Shown here one piece after another: positions 9,761 through 18,001 of a DNA stretch of 64,000 nt. Every line of letters begins with the position of its first letter. The first letter of the stretch is position 1. Source of the DNA: Roseiarcus sp963748545 (GTDB lineage Bacteria > Pseudomonadota > Alphaproteobacteria > Rhizobiales > Beijerinckiaceae); contig CAVVJO010000035.1 in assembly GCA_963748545.1 (NCBI GenBank), forward strand, positions 310,001 to 374,000, read 5' to 3'. The notes beneath the pieces are model-generated. The model made no database searches, was not told the DNA's origin, and saw nothing but the letters and a program-made list of their open reading frames with translations. Both the position numbers and the translations under genes were made by a program.

Positions 9761-11098
9761 TTGAGCGAAGACGGCGACAAGACAGCGAAACCCGGCTTCA
9801 TTCGCCGTCTGTTCGGCGGCGGCGCCGCTCAGCCGGCCCCGGAGGCGTCGCAAGCGCCGCCTGCTGAAGCCGAGGCCTTCCACGAGCCTGAGCCGGAGCC
9901 TGCGGCGAAGGTCCTGCCCGAGCCGGAGCGGCCGGCCGTCGCGGAGGCGCCGCCCGAGCCGGAGCCGCCAGCCTCCCACGAGGGGGCGCCGGAGCCCGAG
10001 AGGTCGCCCGGTTTCATCCGCCGCCTGTTCGGCGGCGGCGCCCATCCGCCGCAGGAGCAGGCGTCTGCCCAGGACCCCTCTCCCGCGGCGGAGGCCCTGC
10101 CGGAGCTCGAGACGCCGCCGATGCTTGAGCCGGCTGCGCTTGCGCCGCCCGAGCCCGCGCCGAAACGGACCTGGTTTCACCGCTTGCGCTCCGGCTTGTC
10201 GCTGTCGTCGAACAGCATCGGCCGCGGCATCACCGACATCTTCACCAAGCGCAAGCTCGACGCCGATTTGCTTGACGACCTCGAAGACATTCTGATCCAG
10301 GCCGACCTCGGCCTGCCCGCGGCCACCCGCATCCGCGAGGCGATCGCGCGCGGGCGTTTCGAGAAGGGCATCGATGCCGATGCGGTGAGAGCGGTCCTGG
10401 CGGACGAGGTCGAACGCGCGCTTGCGCCCGTCGCGCGCCCGCTCGTTATCGATTCGTCGAAGCGGCCGTTCGTCATCCTGGTGGTCGGCGTCAACGGCTC
10501 CGGCAAGACGACGACCATCGGCAAGCTCGCCGCCCAGCTTCGCGGCGAGGGCAAGACGATCGTGCTCGCAGCGGGCGACACGTTCCGCGCCGCGGCGATC
10601 GAGCAGGCGCGCGTCTGGGCGCGCCGCACAGGGTCCGACCTCGTCGAGCGCGAGCAGGGCGCCGACGCCGCCGGCCTCGCTTATGACGCGTTGACCCGCG
10701 CGCGCGAGCTCAAGGCCGACGTCGTGCTGATGGACACCGCCGGGCGGTTGCAGAACCGGGCGGAACTGATGGGTGAACTGGAAAAAATCATCCGGGTGAT
10801 GAAGAAGGTCGAACCTGAGGCGCCCCACGCGGTTCTCTTGGTGCTCGACGCGACGGTCGGGCAGAACGCCCTGAACCAGGTCGAGATCTTCGGCCGGACC
10901 GCGGGGGTGACAGGCCTCGTCATGACCAAGCTCGACGGCACCGCGAGGGGCGGCATTCTGGTCGCGATCGCCGACAAGTTCACGCTGCCCGTGCACTACA
11001 TCGGGGTCGGCGAAGGGATCGACGATCTCGAACCGTTCGCCGCCCGCGACTTCGCGGAAGCGATCGCCGGGCTGGATCACACGGGCGCCGAGCGATGA
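9761..11098 (+). CDS. ftsY: Signal recognition particle receptor FtsY
   Basis: I prefer the TTG at 9761 (LSEDGDKTAKPGF), which has AAAGGA about 10 bases upstream; a GTG at 9674 is in frame but lacks that. The 445-residue protein has an acidic, Pro/Glu-rich A domain, a helical N domain (RGITDIFTKRKLDADLL) and a GTPase G domain with GVNGSGKTTTIGKLA, DTAGR and TKLD. It docks ribosome-SRP complexes at the inner membrane. The motif PGFIRRLFGGG occurs twice in the A domain, at the very N-terminus and again about 80 residues later. Its last four bases (ATGA) overlap yciB, an arrangement common in this order. Confidence 0.96.
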   Translation: MSEDGDKTAKPGFIRRLFGGGAAQPAPEASQAPPAEAEAFHEPEPEPAAKVLPEPERPAVAEAPPEPEPPASHEGAPEPERSPGFIRRLFGGGAHPPQEQASAQDPSPAAEALPELETPPMLEPAALAPPEPAPKRTWFHRLRSGLSLSSNSIGRGITDIFTKRKLDADLLDDLEDILIQADLGLPAATRIREAIARGRFEKGIDADAVRAVLADEVERALAPVARPLVIDSSKRPFVILVVGVNGSGKTTTIGKLAAQLRGEGKTIVLAAGDTFRAAAIEQARVWARRTGSDLVEREQGADAAGLAYDALTRARELKADVVLMDTAGRLQNRAELMGELEKIIRVMKKVEPEAPHAVLLVLDATVGQNALNQVEIFGRTAGVTGLVMTKLDGTARGGILVAIADKFTLPVHYIGVGEGIDDLEPFAARDFAEAIAGLDHTGAER

Positions 11099-11709
11099 CG
11101 GAGACGAAAGTGACCGAGAGGACGGCCCCGCCCCCCCGCAAGGCGCTCAATCCAATCGTCAAGCTGCTGCTGGAGCTCGGGCCGCTGGCGCTGTTCTTCG
11201 TCGCCTACGGGCGCTTCAACATTTACGTCGCGACAGGGGTGCTGATGGCGAGCGTGCTCATCACGCTCGCGGTGTCTTACGCGGTTTTGCGGCGCATCCC
11301 CATCATGCCGCTCGTCACCGCCGTCGTCGTGCTGATCTTCGGCTCGCTGACGCTGTTCTTCCACGATGAGACGCTGATCAAGATCAAGCCGACCGCGCTC
11401 TATCTCCTGTTCGCCGCGGCGCTGTTCGTTGGGCTCGCGCTGAAGCGGCCGATCCTGAAAGTGCTGTTCGACGGGGCGCTGCAGGTGACCGAGGAGGGCT
11501 GGAGGCGTCTCACCTGGCGCTGGGCGTTCTTCTTCGTTGCGCTCGCGATCCTGAATGAGATCGTCTGGCGCACGCAGACGACCGATCTCTGGGTGAAGTT
11601 CAAGACCTTCGGCTTCCTGCCGCTGACGGTCCTGTTCGCCCTGGCCCAGGCGCCGCTGATCATGAAATACGAGACGAAGGACGAGGACGCGGCGGACAAC
11701 GATTTTTGA
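11095..11709 (+). CDS. yciB: Inner-membrane septation protein A family (YciB/IspZ)
   Basis: The 204-residue protein has five hydrophobic segments and the family core motifs LLELGPLALFFVAYGRF, FHDETLIKIKPTALYL and RWAFFFVALAILNEIVWR. It starts in the ATGA overlap with ftsY, so the two are probably one operon. YciB-family proteins are polytopic inner-membrane proteins linked to envelope integrity and septation; the molecular function is not settled. A short C-rich/G-rich hairpin (11712-11725) follows and may separate it from the convergent dnaN. Confidence 0.95.
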   Translation: MTETKVTERTAPPPRKALNPIVKLLLELGPLALFFVAYGRFNIYVATGVLMASVLITLAVSYAVLRRIPIMPLVTAVVVLIFGSLTLFFHDETLIKIKPTALYLLFAAALFVGLALKRPILKVLFDGALQVTEEGWRRLTWRWAFFFVALAILNEIVWRTQTTDLWVKFKTFGFLPLTVLFALAQAPLIMKYETKDEDAADNDF

Positions 11710-11739
11710 GACCCCCTTACGGGGGAAGGTGGGGACCGC

Positions 11740-12858
11740 TCACACCCTCAGCGGCATCAACACATAGAGCGCGTTCGCGCCGTCGCGGTCCTGGATCAGC
11801 GTCGGGGAGCCGGGGTCGGCCATGCGGATCAAGGCGGTGTCGCCGGAGAGCTGCCCCACGATGTCGAGCAGGTAGCGGGCGTTGAAGCCGATATCGATCG
11901 GGTCGGAATCGTAGTCGACTTCGATCTCCTCGCTCGCCGAGCCGGAGTCGGGATTGTTAACCGAAAGCGTCATCTTGCCGTCGCCGATCGACAGCTTGAT
12001 CGCGCGCCCGCGCTCGGACGAGAGCGTCGACACCCGGTCGACCGCTTTCTCGAACGGGTCCTTGTCGACCACGAGGCGCTTGTCGTTGCCGGCCGGGATG
12101 ACGCGCTGGTAATCGGGAAAGGTGCCGTCGATCAGTTTGGTGGTCAGCACGACGTCGCCGAACTGGAAGCGCGCCTTCGCGGTGGAGATCTCGATCTTGA
12201 CGTCCTGGGTCGGGTCTTCGAGCAGCTTCAGGATTTCGTTCACCGCCTTGCGCGGGGCGATCACGCCGGGCATTCCGACGGCGCCCTCGGGAGCGGCCGT
12301 CTCGACGCGGGCGAGGCGGTGCCCGTCGGTCGCGACCGCGCGGAGCTTCGCCGTCCCGTCGACCTCGATCGCGTGCAGGTAAATGCCGTTGAGGTAGTAG
12401 CGCGTCTCTTCGGTCGAGATGGCGAATTGCGTGTTCTCGATCAGGCGCTTGAGTTCGATCGCTGGCAGCGTGAACCGATGGGAGAATTCTCCGGACGTGA
12501 GGTCGGGGAAGTCCGAGGCTGGAAGCGCCTGGAGGTAAAAGCGCGATCGGCCCGAGCGCAGAAGCAACTGACCGGTGTCGCCGGCGATTTCGAGGCTGGC
12601 CTGAGCGCCGTCCGGGAGCTTCCGCACGATGTCGTAGAGGACATGCGCCGGAACCGTGGTCGCGCCCGACTGGACGACGTCGGCGGGCGCCTGCTCGGTC
12701 GCTTCGAGGTCGAGGTCCGTGCTCTTCAGCGCGATCTTCCCATCCGCCGCCTCGATCAGGACGTTGGCCAGGATCGGGATCGTGTTGCGCCGTTCCACGA
12801 TGCGATGAACGTGCCCCAGCGCTTTGAGCAGGACCGAACGTTCGATAGTGACTTTCAT
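11740..12858 (-). CDS. dnaN: DNA polymerase III beta subunit (sliding clamp)
   Basis: Start at 12858 (MKVTIERSVLLKALGHVHRI), giving 372 residues, the standard length. Earlier in-frame codons belong to the upstream spacer. Three clamp folds are evident, and the protein ends in the conserved YVLMPLRV that forms part of the partner-binding pocket. The ring-shaped dimer tethers DNA polymerase to the template. It is not next to dnaA or recF here. The neighbours are yciB (convergent) and a penicillin-binding protein (divergent), so this is not an origin-type dnaA-dnaN-recF locus. Confidence 0.98.
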   Translation of the reverse strand: MKVTIERSVLLKALGHVHRIVERRNTIPILANVLIEAADGKIALKSTDLDLEATEQAPADVVQSGATTVPAHVLYDIVRKLPDGAQASLEIAGDTGQLLLRSGRSRFYLQALPASDFPDLTSGEFSHRFTLPAIELKRLIENTQFAISTEETRYYLNGIYLHAIEVDGTAKLRAVATDGHRLARVETAAPEGAVGMPGVIAPRKAVNEILKLLEDPTQDVKIEISTAKARFQFGDVVLTTKLIDGTFPDYQRVIPAGNDKRLVVDKDPFEKAVDRVSTLSSERGRAIKLSIGDGKMTLSVNNPDSGSASEEIEVDYDSDPIDIGFNARYLLDIVGQLSGDTALIRMADPGSPTLIQDRDGANALYVLMPLRV

Positions 12859-13091
12859 CGTGAGGCTTCCGAAACTGATACCGACGCGCGCAAGGGGGGC
12901 GCGGACTTTGCCAAGGCGGATCGCGAAGCGCAAGGGCAAGCGCACGGCCGAGCGGGTGTTTCGCTCCCGATATTCACCATTCCGTCAACCGGGCCGAAAC
13001 CTTTACCGGCCCTTAAATCGCCGCCTTTAGCTTCTCACCCAACGTCAGGCGCAGACGCCTTCCCGAGGCTGCGCGAGACGAGCGGGAAACC

Positions 13092-15383
13092 ATGTCCGGG
13101 CGAGGCGGCAGAAAAAATCAGGCGCGGATCGAGCCGCGCCTCGACTGGCCCGGCGAGCGCCGCGACGACGAGGACGATTTGCGCGCCGACCCCGCCGACC
13201 GCCCTCCGCCCATCCGACGAAAGCCGCCTGCCAAGGCGTCTTCTCGCGGCAAAACCGTCAGAAAGCGCCGACGGGTCGGCTCGCTCGTCGGTCGCCTCGC
13301 CTATTGGGGCGCGGTCATGGGCCTCTGGGCGATTCTCGCGCTCGCCGGCCTGTTCGCCTTTTACGCCAGTCAGCTTCCGCCGATCGACCAGCTCGCGGTG
13401 CCGAAGCGGCCGCCGAACATCGCCATTCTCGCCGACGACGGGACGCTGCTGGTCAACCGCGGCGATTCCGGCGGCCCCGCGGTCCGGCTGATCGACCTGC
13501 CGCCCTATCTGCCAAAGGCCTTCATCGCGATCGAGGACCGGCGCTTCTATTCCCACTACGGCGTCGATCCGCTCGGGATGGGGCGCGCCCTGGTCCGCGA
13601 CATCGTCGGCCACGGCGCGGTGGAGGGCGGCTCGACCCTCACCCAGCAGCTGGCCAAGAACCTGTTCCTGACCCAGGAGCGGACGCTCTCCCGCAAAATC
13701 CAGGAGGCGATCCTGGCCGTCTGGCTCGAGCGCCGCTATTCCAAGGACCAAATCCTCGAGCTTTACCTCAACCGGGTCTATTTCGGCTCGGGCGCCTACG
13801 GCGTCGAAGGCGCGGCGCAGAAATATTTCGGCAAGAGCGCCCGCTACGTCAGCCTGTCGGAAGCCGCCCTTCTCGCCGGGCTGATGAAATCGCCCTCGAA
13901 ACTCGCCCCGACCCGCAATCCCGCCGGCGCCAACGAACGCGCGACCCAGGTCATCACCGCCATGGCCGAGCAGGGCCACATCACCGAGGCGCAGGCCAAG
14001 ATGGCGCTCGCCAACCCTGCCCAGGTGTGGCGCGACAAGACCGCGGGCTCGATCAATTACGCCGCCGACTATGTGATGGACGCGCTCGACGACACGGTCG
14101 GCGCGATCGACGAGGATATCGTGGTCACCACCACGATCAACGCCGCGATGCAGGCCGAGGCGGAGCACGCCCTCGCCGACGAATTGACCGCCAAGGGCGC
14201 GAAGTTCGGCGTCGAGCAGGGCGCGCTGGTGGCGCTCGATCCGACCGGCGGCGTCAAGGCGCTGATCGGCGGCAAGAGCTACGCCGAAAGCCAGTTCAAC
14301 CGCGCCGTCGCCGCCAAGCGGCAGCCGGGATCGTCGTTCAAGCCGTTCGTCTATCTGGCGGCGCTGGAAAAGGGTCTGACGCCGGACACGGTTCGCGACG
14401 ACGCGCCGATCTCCGTCCACGGCTGGAACCCGGAGAACTACAGCCGGGAATATTTCGGGCCTGTCACGCTGACCAAGGGGCTGTCGCTGTCGCTGAACAC
14501 GGTCGCGGTCCGGCTCGGCCTCGAAGTGGGTCCGAAGACGGTATGCGAGACCGCCCATCGTCTCGGCGTCACGTCTGAGCTCGAGCCCAACGCCACCATC
14601 GCGCTCGGCACATCGGCGGTCGCGCCGCTCGAAATGGCCTCGGCCTACGCCGCCTTCGCCAACGGCGGCGTCGGCGTCCAGCCGCACGTGATCACAAAGG
14701 TCCGCACGGCCGACGGCAAGCTGCTCTACACCAGGCGGAACGCCAATTTCGGCCGCGTGATCGAGCCGCAATACGTGTCGATGATGAACACGATGATGCA
14801 GGAGACGCTGCTGACCGGCACCGCTCACAAGGCGGAGCTGCCGGGCTGGCAGGCGGCGGGCAAGACCGGGACCAGCCAGGATTTTCGCGACGCCTGGTTC
14901 GTCGGCTACACCAGCTACCTCGTGACCGCGGTCTGGCTCGGCAACGACGACGACAGTCCGACCAAGAAGGTGTCGGGCGGCAATCTGCCGGTGGAGATCT
15001 GGAGCCGGTTCATGAAGGCGGCGCATCAGGGCGTTCCGGTCGCCGCCCTGCCGCTCGGAACCTGGCAGGCTGCGCCGTCGAATCCCTTTGCGCCGCTGTT
15101 TGCGCCCTTCGGCGGCGGGGGCGCCCCTCAGCCGCCGGCGCCGATCCCGCCTTCCGGAGGCCGCGGCGGAGCCCAGCCGGTTGCGACCCAAGCGCCGCCG
15201 GTTGCGGTCCAGGCGCCTGCGGTCAAGGCGCCCCTCGACCTCACCCCGGCGGCCGCGCCCGCCGGCCGCAGCCGCGCCCCGCCGCCGGCGCCGGACGCGC
15301 CCATTCCGCCCGCGAATGTGCCTGACGCCGAGCCAGGCCATAAGGCCAACGCTTTCCTCAACAAGATTTTTGGGAAGCTTTAG
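13092..15383 (+). CDS. mrcA: Class A penicillin-binding protein 1A
   Basis: A 763-residue bifunctional cell-wall enzyme. A basic cytoplasmic leader (residues 1-65) precedes one membrane anchor around residues 70-90. The glycosyltransferase domain has EDRRFYSHYGVDPLGM and EGGSTLTQQLAKN. The transpeptidase domain has the SxxK motif QPGSSFKPF, SLSLN and KTGTS. The last 100 residues are Pro/Ala-rich and low in complexity, probably a flexible periplasmic tail. It polymerises and cross-links peptidoglycan. It is divergent from dnaN across a 233-base gap. The frame is intact, unlike many neighbours. Confidence 0.96.
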   Translation: MSGRGGRKNQARIEPRLDWPGERRDDEDDLRADPADRPPPIRRKPPAKASSRGKTVRKRRRVGSLVGRLAYWGAVMGLWAILALAGLFAFYASQLPPIDQLAVPKRPPNIAILADDGTLLVNRGDSGGPAVRLIDLPPYLPKAFIAIEDRRFYSHYGVDPLGMGRALVRDIVGHGAVEGGSTLTQQLAKNLFLTQERTLSRKIQEAILAVWLERRYSKDQILELYLNRVYFGSGAYGVEGAAQKYFGKSARYVSLSEAALLAGLMKSPSKLAPTRNPAGANERATQVITAMAEQGHITEAQAKMALANPAQVWRDKTAGSINYAADYVMDALDDTVGAIDEDIVVTTTINAAMQAEAEHALADELTAKGAKFGVEQGALVALDPTGGVKALIGGKSYAESQFNRAVAAKRQPGSSFKPFVYLAALEKGLTPDTVRDDAPISVHGWNPENYSREYFGPVTLTKGLSLSLNTVAVRLGLEVGPKTVCETAHRLGVTSELEPNATIALGTSAVAPLEMASAYAAFANGGVGVQPHVITKVRTADGKLLYTRRNANFGRVIEPQYVSMMNTMMQETLLTGTAHKAELPGWQAAGKTGTSQDFRDAWFVGYTSYLVTAVWLGNDDDSPTKKVSGGNLPVEIWSRFMKAAHQGVPVAALPLGTWQAAPSNPFAPLFAPFGGGGAPQPPAPIPPSGGRGGAQPVATQAPPVAVQAPAVKAPLDLTPAAAPAGRSRAPPPAPDAPIPPANVPDAEPGHKANAFLNKIFGKL

Positions 15384-15446
15384 CCGGTCAACGCCTGTTT
15401 CGCGTCTCGGACTGACATGTTACACCTGCTCTCTTTACCCAACTCG

Positions 15447-15986
15447 ATGAGGCGCATGACCGTAGACGAATTTCTCCACTGGATAGAGGGGCGCGAAGGG
15501 CGGTGGGAGCTGTTCGAGGGCGAACTCGTGGAAAAGAGGCCGGAGCGTCCGGCTCACACGGAAACGAAGCGTGAGGTGGCGTCAGCCCTGAGAAGCGCAA
15601 TTCGCAACGCCGGCGCTCCGTGCCACGTCACGAAGGACGGTTCGATCGTCCGCATCACGTCGGACACGGCGTTCGAGCCGGACGCGATCGTCTACTGCAG
15701 TCCGCGCGTCGAGCCCGATACGATCGAAATTCCGCAGCCGGTGATCGCCGTCGAAGTTTTGTCGGACAGCACGGCGGAGCGCGACCAGGGCGCGAAGCTC
15801 TCCGGCTATTTCTCGACGCCGAGCATCGCGCACTATCTCATCCTGGATCCGGAGCGCCGGACCGTCGTGCATCATTGGCGTGGGAAGGGCGGAACCATTG
15901 ACGCCCGCGTCCTGACGGATGGCCCGTTGCGTCTCGACCCGCCCGGCCTGGCGTTCTTCGTCGAAGAACTGTTCACGCCGCACTGA
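15447..15986 (+). CDS. Uma2 family (DUF820) PD-(D/E)XK nuclease-like protein
   Basis: Starts are possible at 15417, 15447 and 15456; I take 15447 (MRRMTVDEFLHW) because family similarity begins there. The product of about 179 residues has the Uma2 pattern: MTVDEFLHWIEGREGRWEL with FEGELVEKRPE, then EPDAIVYCSPR and VIAVEVLSDSTAERDQGAKL. The acidic and lysine residues are those of a PD-(D/E)XK fold. Uma2 proteins are common in many bacteria, are often linked with mobile DNA, and have no firmly known function. It lies alone between the penicillin-binding protein and the sugar island. Confidence 0.88.
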   Translation: MRRMTVDEFLHWIEGREGRWELFEGELVEKRPERPAHTETKREVASALRSAIRNAGAPCHVTKDGSIVRITSDTAFEPDAIVYCSPRVEPDTIEIPQPVIAVEVLSDSTAERDQGAKLSGYFSTPSIAHYLILDPERRTVVHHWRGKGGTIDARVLTDGPLRLDPPGLAFFVEELFTPH

Positions 15987-16050
15987 GCGAGCGGCGCGTC
16001 TTTCGTCAACGGACAACCCCGTCCCAGGCGTCCGGAAAATGGCAGGGGCC

Positions 16051-16950
16051 TCAACCCTTCAGCGCGCCGGCGGTCAGCCCGCTGATGAATTGCCGCTGCA
16101 AGACGAGGTAGACGAGGATGACCGGAACCAGCGCAATGATGAGCCCGGCGCAGAGCGCGGTATAATCGGTCCCGTATTGCCCAACCGCCTGAAACACGGC
16201 CGACTGCACCGTCTTCCTGCCAGGAGACAGGATGAGCGTGTTGGAGAACATGAACTCGTTCCAGGTGTACAGCGACTGGATGATCACCACCGTCGCCATG
16301 CCCGGGCGGGCCAGCGGCAGGTAGATATGCCAGAACACCTGAAAGTCGTTGCAGCCGTCGAGCCGGGCGGAGTCGCCGAGCTCGCCCGGCAGGCTGAGGA
16401 AGAACGTCCGCATCAGGAACACCGCGAAAGCGACGCCGCCCCCCACATACGACAGCGCCAGTCCAGTGAGCGAGTTGAGCAGATAGAGCGACTTCAGGAA
16501 TTGAAACATCGGGATGAGAATCGCCTGCGGCGGGATCATCATCGCTCCGATGAACGCGTAGAAGACCAGCTCGCGTCCAGGAAACTTGTAGCGCGCAAAG
16601 GCGTAAGCCGCCGGAGTCGCCAGGATGACGACCAGCGCGACCGTCAGGCTGGTGACGTAAAGCGAGTTGCCGAGATGGACCGGGAAGTTCATCGCGAACC
16701 ATACGCGGGGGAAATTCCGCCACTGGATCTCGGTAGGTAGGAGCGTGTTGAAGACTTCGTGCGAATCCTTCACCGACGTCAGGATCATCCACACCAGCGG
16801 GAACGCCTCCACGACCGCGATCGTCACGAGAATAACGTAGGTCAGGAGACGCGCGAGGGTCACCCGCGACACCGCCCGGGCCAGGGCGCGGCGGGAGCCG
16901 CGCATCGATAACGGCGTCGTGGCGATCTCCGTCATGGCCTTGCGCCTCAC
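16051..16950 (-). CDS. CUT1 sugar ABC transporter permease (MalG-like)
   Basis: A 299-residue protein with about six membrane segments and the EAA cytoplasmic loop (LGDSARLDGCNDFQVFWHIYLPLARPG) that contacts the ATPase. The N-terminus is short and the protein ends in FISGLTAGALKG, as in MalG-type subunits. Its start overlaps the upstream permease stop (ATGA at 16947-16950). It is the last gene of the run dehydratase, binding protein, permease, permease. No ATP-binding subunit follows, so a shared MsmX/UgpC-like ATPase elsewhere must power it. The frame is intact. Confidence 0.93.
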   Translation of the reverse strand: MRRKAMTEIATTPLSMRGSRRALARAVSRVTLARLLTYVILVTIAVVEAFPLVWMILTSVKDSHEVFNTLLPTEIQWRNFPRVWFAMNFPVHLGNSLYVTSLTVALVVILATPAAYAFARYKFPGRELVFYAFIGAMMIPPQAILIPMFQFLKSLYLLNSLTGLALSYVGGGVAFAVFLMRTFFLSLPGELGDSARLDGCNDFQVFWHIYLPLARPGMATVVIIQSLYTWNEFMFSNTLILSPGRKTVQSAVFQAVGQYGTDYTALCAGLIIALVPVILVYLVLQRQFISGLTAGALKG

Positions 16951-17882
16951 AGTTCAATCTGAGAGTCGAGGTCGCGGTCTCGTCCAATGCGGATCTGGAT
17001 GATCGAGACCACGATGCTCAGCATGAGGATGACGATCGCGATCGCCGTCGCGTAGCCGAGCCTCGAATTCGAGGCGCCCATGGCGCCGAAGGCGATGGCG
17101 TAGAGGTAGGTTCCGAGCGTCGCGCTGGCGTAGTTGGGGCCCCCGGCGGTCATCACCCAAATCTGGTCGAACACCTTGATGCCGTTGATGGTGTTGAGGA
17201 CGATCACAATCAGGATGACCGGTCGGATCGTCGGCACGCTGACGTGCAGGAAGCGGTTCCATGCGTTGGCGCCGTCGAGCTCCGCCGCCTCGTAGAGTTC
17301 GCCAGGCACGCTTTGAAGCGCCGCAAAGAAGATGACGAGATAGAAGCCGAGCGATTGCCACACCGACACGATGATCACGCTCGGCATGACGGTGTCGGCG
17401 CCGGCGAGCCACAGCGGGGCGAACCCGCCCAGTCCCACGGCTCGCAGCACGCTGTTCACGGCGCCGAAGTTGGGCTCGAACAGCATGGCCCAAAGGAGGC
17501 CGCTGATCGCCAGCGAAATGATCACCGGCAGAAAGTAGAGCGTTCGGAACACCGTGCTTCCGCGGACGCCCGAGTTAAGAAGGCTGGCGATCAGCAAGGG
17601 CAGAATGGTTTGCAGGATCACGGTGCACACCGTGAAGTAGGCGGTGTGCCAAAGCGCGGTGAAGAACGTCGCGTCGTGGAACAAGTTTATGTAATTGCTG
17701 AACCCGGCCCAGGTGGGCGGGGTCATGCCATTCCAGTTCTGCAGACTGAGCAGGACGGCGTCGGCCATCGGCGCCGCCATGGTCAGGATCAGGGCCAGGG
17801 CGGCGGGAGCGATGAACAGCGCCGGCGCAATGAAGGGCCGCAGGCGCAAGGACAAGGCCCGCGAACGGGCGGCTGTAGCCAT
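16947..17882 (-). CDS. CUT1 sugar ABC transporter permease (MalF-like)
   Basis: A 311-residue integral membrane protein with six predicted segments and the EAA loop LYEAAELDGANAWNRFLHVSVPTIRP. It pairs with the MalG-like subunit (4-base overlap) to form the translocation pore, fed by the binding protein encoded just upstream. The substrate is probably a sugar or sugar derivative, judging from the adjacent enolase-superfamily dehydratase. That link is inference from context. Confidence 0.93.
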   Translation of the reverse strand: MATAARSRALSLRLRPFIAPALFIAPAALALILTMAAPMADAVLLSLQNWNGMTPPTWAGFSNYINLFHDATFFTALWHTAYFTVCTVILQTILPLLIASLLNSGVRGSTVFRTLYFLPVIISLAISGLLWAMLFEPNFGAVNSVLRAVGLGGFAPLWLAGADTVMPSVIIVSVWQSLGFYLVIFFAALQSVPGELYEAAELDGANAWNRFLHVSVPTIRPVILIVIVLNTINGIKVFDQIWVMTAGGPNYASATLGTYLYAIAFGAMGASNSRLGYATAIAIVILMLSIVVSIIQIRIGRDRDLDSQIEL

Positions 17883-17960
17883 TTTGGGTTCTTCAAGCCT
17901 TGGCTACGTCGCCGCCATGCGCGACGACGCAGCCGAAAAGGGAGTCGAGGGCGCTCGAGG

Positions 17961-18001
17961 TCACTTGGCGCCGCCTCACTTGGCGCTGAGTCACTTGGCG
18001 C
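17961..18001. repeat. Triplicated 11-base unit spanning the binding-protein stop
   Basis: TCACTTGGCGC occurs at 17961-17971, 17976-17986 and 17991-18001, with a period of 15 bases. On the minus strand each copy reads GCGCCAAGTGA, that is Ala-Lys-stop in the frame of the binding protein. The first copy to be translated ends the gene at 17991; the other two lie just behind it. It looks like a slipped-strand duplication of the stop region. Confidence 0.8.

Noticed and set aside
9692..11080. Long minus-strand open frame opposite ftsY
   Set aside because: Antisense shadow with no recognisable domain; the plus strand encodes a complete FtsY.
11712..11725. Terminator between yciB and dnaN (CCCCC-TTAC-GGGGG)
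   Set aside because: The stem is only five pairs, without a T-run; it may be a worn repeat remnant, so it is not listed as a feature.
13035..15341. Very long minus-strand open frame under the penicillin-binding protein gene
   Set aside because: It is a shadow of a GC-rich gene: Arg/Gly/Ala-rich, no motifs, and the plus-strand frame has every catalytic motif of PBP1A.
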